A stretch of 21,764 nucleotides of DNA from Candidatus Nomurabacteria bacterium RIFCSPHIGHO2_02_FULL_38_15 (GTDB lineage: Bacteria > Patescibacteriota > Minisyncoccia > Phycocordibacterales > UBA9973). Made by a program: the position numbers and the translations under genes. The notes beneath the pieces were generated by a model. The model had not been told where the DNA came from and did no database searches. It worked only from the letters and a program-made list of their open reading frames with translations. Location: assembly GCA_001785575.1 (NCBI GenBank), contig MFUC01000023.1:1-21764 (forward strand), written 5' to 3'. Shown piece after piece: positions 20,746 to 21,764 of this stretch. How positions within the stretch are numbered: position 1 is the stretch's first letter; each line of letters opens with the position of its first letter.

Positions 20746-20943
20746 ATGCGTAAAGAGCCTCTAGTAACTGATGAATACTACCACGTATACAATCGCGGAG
20801 TTGATAAACGCGACATTTTTTTAGATATAGATGATCTTAAACGGCTTGAGGAAAGCATACTAGAATTTAATAGAACTTACGGAATTGGCAGTTTAGCAAA
20901 TATTAGAAAAACTCAGATAGAGTCTAAGCCTCTATCTGTATAG
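20746..20943 (+). pseudogene. Truncated REP-associated transposase (N-terminal fragment)
   Basis: This 65-aa frame begins MRKEPLVTDEYYHVYNRGVD, the typical start of REP-type Y1 transposases, and continues to LEFNRTYGIGSL. It then passes straight into the right-end hairpin, which encodes TQIESKPLSV and the stop. The HUH histidines and the catalytic tyrosine region are missing, so it cannot be active. It arose most simply by an internal deletion that kept both transposon ends. Confidence 0.85.
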
Positions 20944-20997
20944 TTTGACTTTTTGATGTAGTATGTGTAATATTTGGATAAATTAATTGTACATAAA

Positions 20998-21543
20998 ATG
21001 GATACAGAAAATATTTTATTTCAGACAACTCTTCTTGTTATTGCCATTGCGTATAAGTACTTATTGGCACGTGAAAATGTTTGGGGCTGGATATTATCTG
21101 CCACTTCCTCAATACTTTCTTGTTTATATGTATTTATATATTTTAAACTTCCAATACTAATAAGTCTAGAACTATGTTTTATGTCTCTATCCCTATATGG
21201 AATATATAAATACGTAAAGAATCTGGCATACCTAACAAGAATTGATTTTATAATTATTGCTTTAACTATGGTTGCAATTATCTATTTTGTTTTCAAGCAA
21301 TTGGAAACAAAAACTGTCTGGTATGAAATTGCTGGATCAGTGACTTTTTTATCTGGCGTAGTCTTTATGGCTCAGAAAAATAGGACAAGTAAGATGATCG
21401 CATGGATAAACTTTATTTTAGGTAGTTTATTTATAGGAGTTGTCGTCTTTCAAAAGCACGCCTATATACTCTTATTATTACACATAATTTCGGTAGTGAT
21501 TGGATGCTATGCAATAAAAAGATTAAAAATAACATCTTCATAA
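20998..21543 (+). CDS. PnuC-like membrane protein (possible vitamin/nucleoside transporter)
   Basis: The protein has 181 aa from the ATG at 20998. A TTG 24 nt upstream is in frame but less likely. About six or seven hydrophobic segments fill the whole chain. The stretch ENVWGWILSATSSILSCLYV and, further on, FMSLSLYGIYKYV resemble the WGW...SLYGWYxW pattern of PnuC, the facilitator of nicotinamide riboside uptake, and of related thiamine or riboflavin PnuX/PnuT proteins. No riboswitch or kinase gene that would show the substrate is visible nearby. Its codon use, with many ATA and CTT codons, differs from the mur genes before it, which hints at separate acquisition. Confidence 0.6.
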   Translation: MDTENILFQTTLLVIAIAYKYLLARENVWGWILSATSSILSCLYVFIYFKLPILISLELCFMSLSLYGIYKYVKNLAYLTRIDFIIIALTMVAIIYFVFKQLETKTVWYEIAGSVTFLSGVVFMAQKNRTSKMIAWINFILGSLFIGVVVFQKHAYILLLLHIISVVIGCYAIKRLKITSS

Positions 21544-21561
21544 ATGAGGGTGTTTTTATTT
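21531..21561 (+). terminator. Intrinsic terminator overlapping the stop codon
   Basis: AACATCTTCA (21531-21540) pairs with TGAGGGTGTT (21545-21554), with two G-U pairs. The stop codon TAA lies in the TAAA loop, and TTTATTT follows. Confidence 0.7.
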
Positions 21562-21616
21562 GGGTGTAATCTTGTGTTAGACAAGACTTAGGGTAGAAAA
21601 ATAGTTGAAAGTTTGG

Positions 21617-21622
21617 TACAAT
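21617..21622 (+). promoter_or_regulatory. -10 box of gltX, leaderless-type
   Basis: TACAAT followed by 7 nt and then the ATG at 21630. Confidence 0.5.
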
Positions 21623-21629
21623 AACCCAT

Positions 21630-21764
21630 ATGAAAGGGGATTATGAAGGAAAGGTAGTGACTAGGTTTGCGCCAAGCCCAACAGGCTTTTTGCATATTGG
21701 GGGTGTGCGTACAGCATTGTATAACTATGCTTATGCCAGGAAGCATGGTGGCAAGTTTATATTG
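21630..21764 (+). CDS. gltX: Glutamyl-tRNA synthetase, N-terminal part (cut by the window end)
   Basis: The first 45 codons are present. VVTRFAPSPTGFLHIGGVRT (9-28) is the class I start of GluRS with its HIGH-type motif (LHIGG), and ALYNYAYARKHGGKF follows as in the family. The rest lies beyond the window, so a discriminating and a non-discriminating form cannot be told apart. The Arg12 and Pro-Ser-Pro-Thr-Gly loop indicate GluRS rather than GlnRS only by overall similarity. Confidence 0.92.
   Translation, partial: MKGDYEGKVVTRFAPSPTGFLHIGGVRTALYNYAYARKHGGKFIL

Larger units (their letters stand above)
20700..20943 (+). mobile_element. Internally deleted REP transposon (MITE-like) with hairpin ends
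   Basis: Both ends are hairpins with the same arms, AGATAGAG and CTCTATCT, and 7-nt loops (20701-20723 and 20915-20937). The right one extends by a C-G pair to 20914-20938. The left end, reverse-complemented, equals the right end at 21 of 23 positions, so they are inverted copies. Between them lies only the N-terminal part of a REP transposase with its own promoter. The element is about 240 bp and cannot move without a transposase supplied from elsewhere. Confidence 0.75.

Noticed and set aside
1..21764. CRISPR array, prophage or restriction-modification system
   Set aside because: No regularly spaced direct repeats, phage structural genes, nuclease or methyltransferase motifs were seen.

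Overview
The window looks like a piece of a Patescibacteria (CPR), probably Parcubacteria-like, chromosome. The reasons are indirect: low GC, compact genes, house-keeping enzymes that are shortened or have altered motifs, REP-type transposases of a kind common in these genomes, and almost no Shine-Dalgarno sequences. TGA is used as a stop and never occurs in frame, so the TGA=Gly code of Gracilibacteria/Absconditabacteria is not used. No rRNA is present, so the lineage assignment is an inference.

Layout. 1-1028: two small hairpins, then a 717-bp REP-associated (HUH/Y1) transposon with 16-bp inverted ends. 1029-3217: a membrane-anchored DUF3298-type protein, a degenerate D-Ala-D-Ala ligase-like ATP-grasp protein and an orphan. 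3328-4576: tRNA-Ala(UGC), a Nudix hydrolase and a stand-alone DnaA domain IV-like DNA-binding protein. 4620-5524: a DnaA box, a perfect GAAC-N4-GTTC SOS box, a 13-codon leader ORF, a 68-aa protein and lexA. 5627-7236: a secreted Gly/Tyr/Asn-rich protein and a two-TM Cache/PAS sensor with no output domain. 7255-9284 (minus): dnaB-recR. 9372-12185: trpS and an ABC exporter half. 12249-12731 (minus): an orphan. 12830-15592: a short aspS lacking the GAD insertion, then an M20 metallopeptidase. 15593-16103: a 511-bp gap that holds two minus-strand transcription units, a 54-aa ORF and a structured element that could encode 32 aa. 16104-20695: scpA-scpB-mraY-ftsW-murG, linking chromosome condensation to lipid II synthesis and septal wall assembly. 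20700-20943: an internally deleted REP transposon. 20998-21543: a PnuC-like membrane protein. 21630-end: the start of gltX.

The most striking window-wide signal is promoter position. At least thirteen start codons lie only 6-9 nt after a TATAAT-like -10 box, so transcription should begin at or within a few bases of the AUG. Operon-internal genes have no recognisable Shine-Dalgarno. This points to largely leaderless expression, and it was used here to choose several starts (6184 rather than 6175, 9372 rather than 9327). The second notable locus is the lexA region, where an SOS operator, a DnaA box and two tiny ORFs are packed into about 300 bp.
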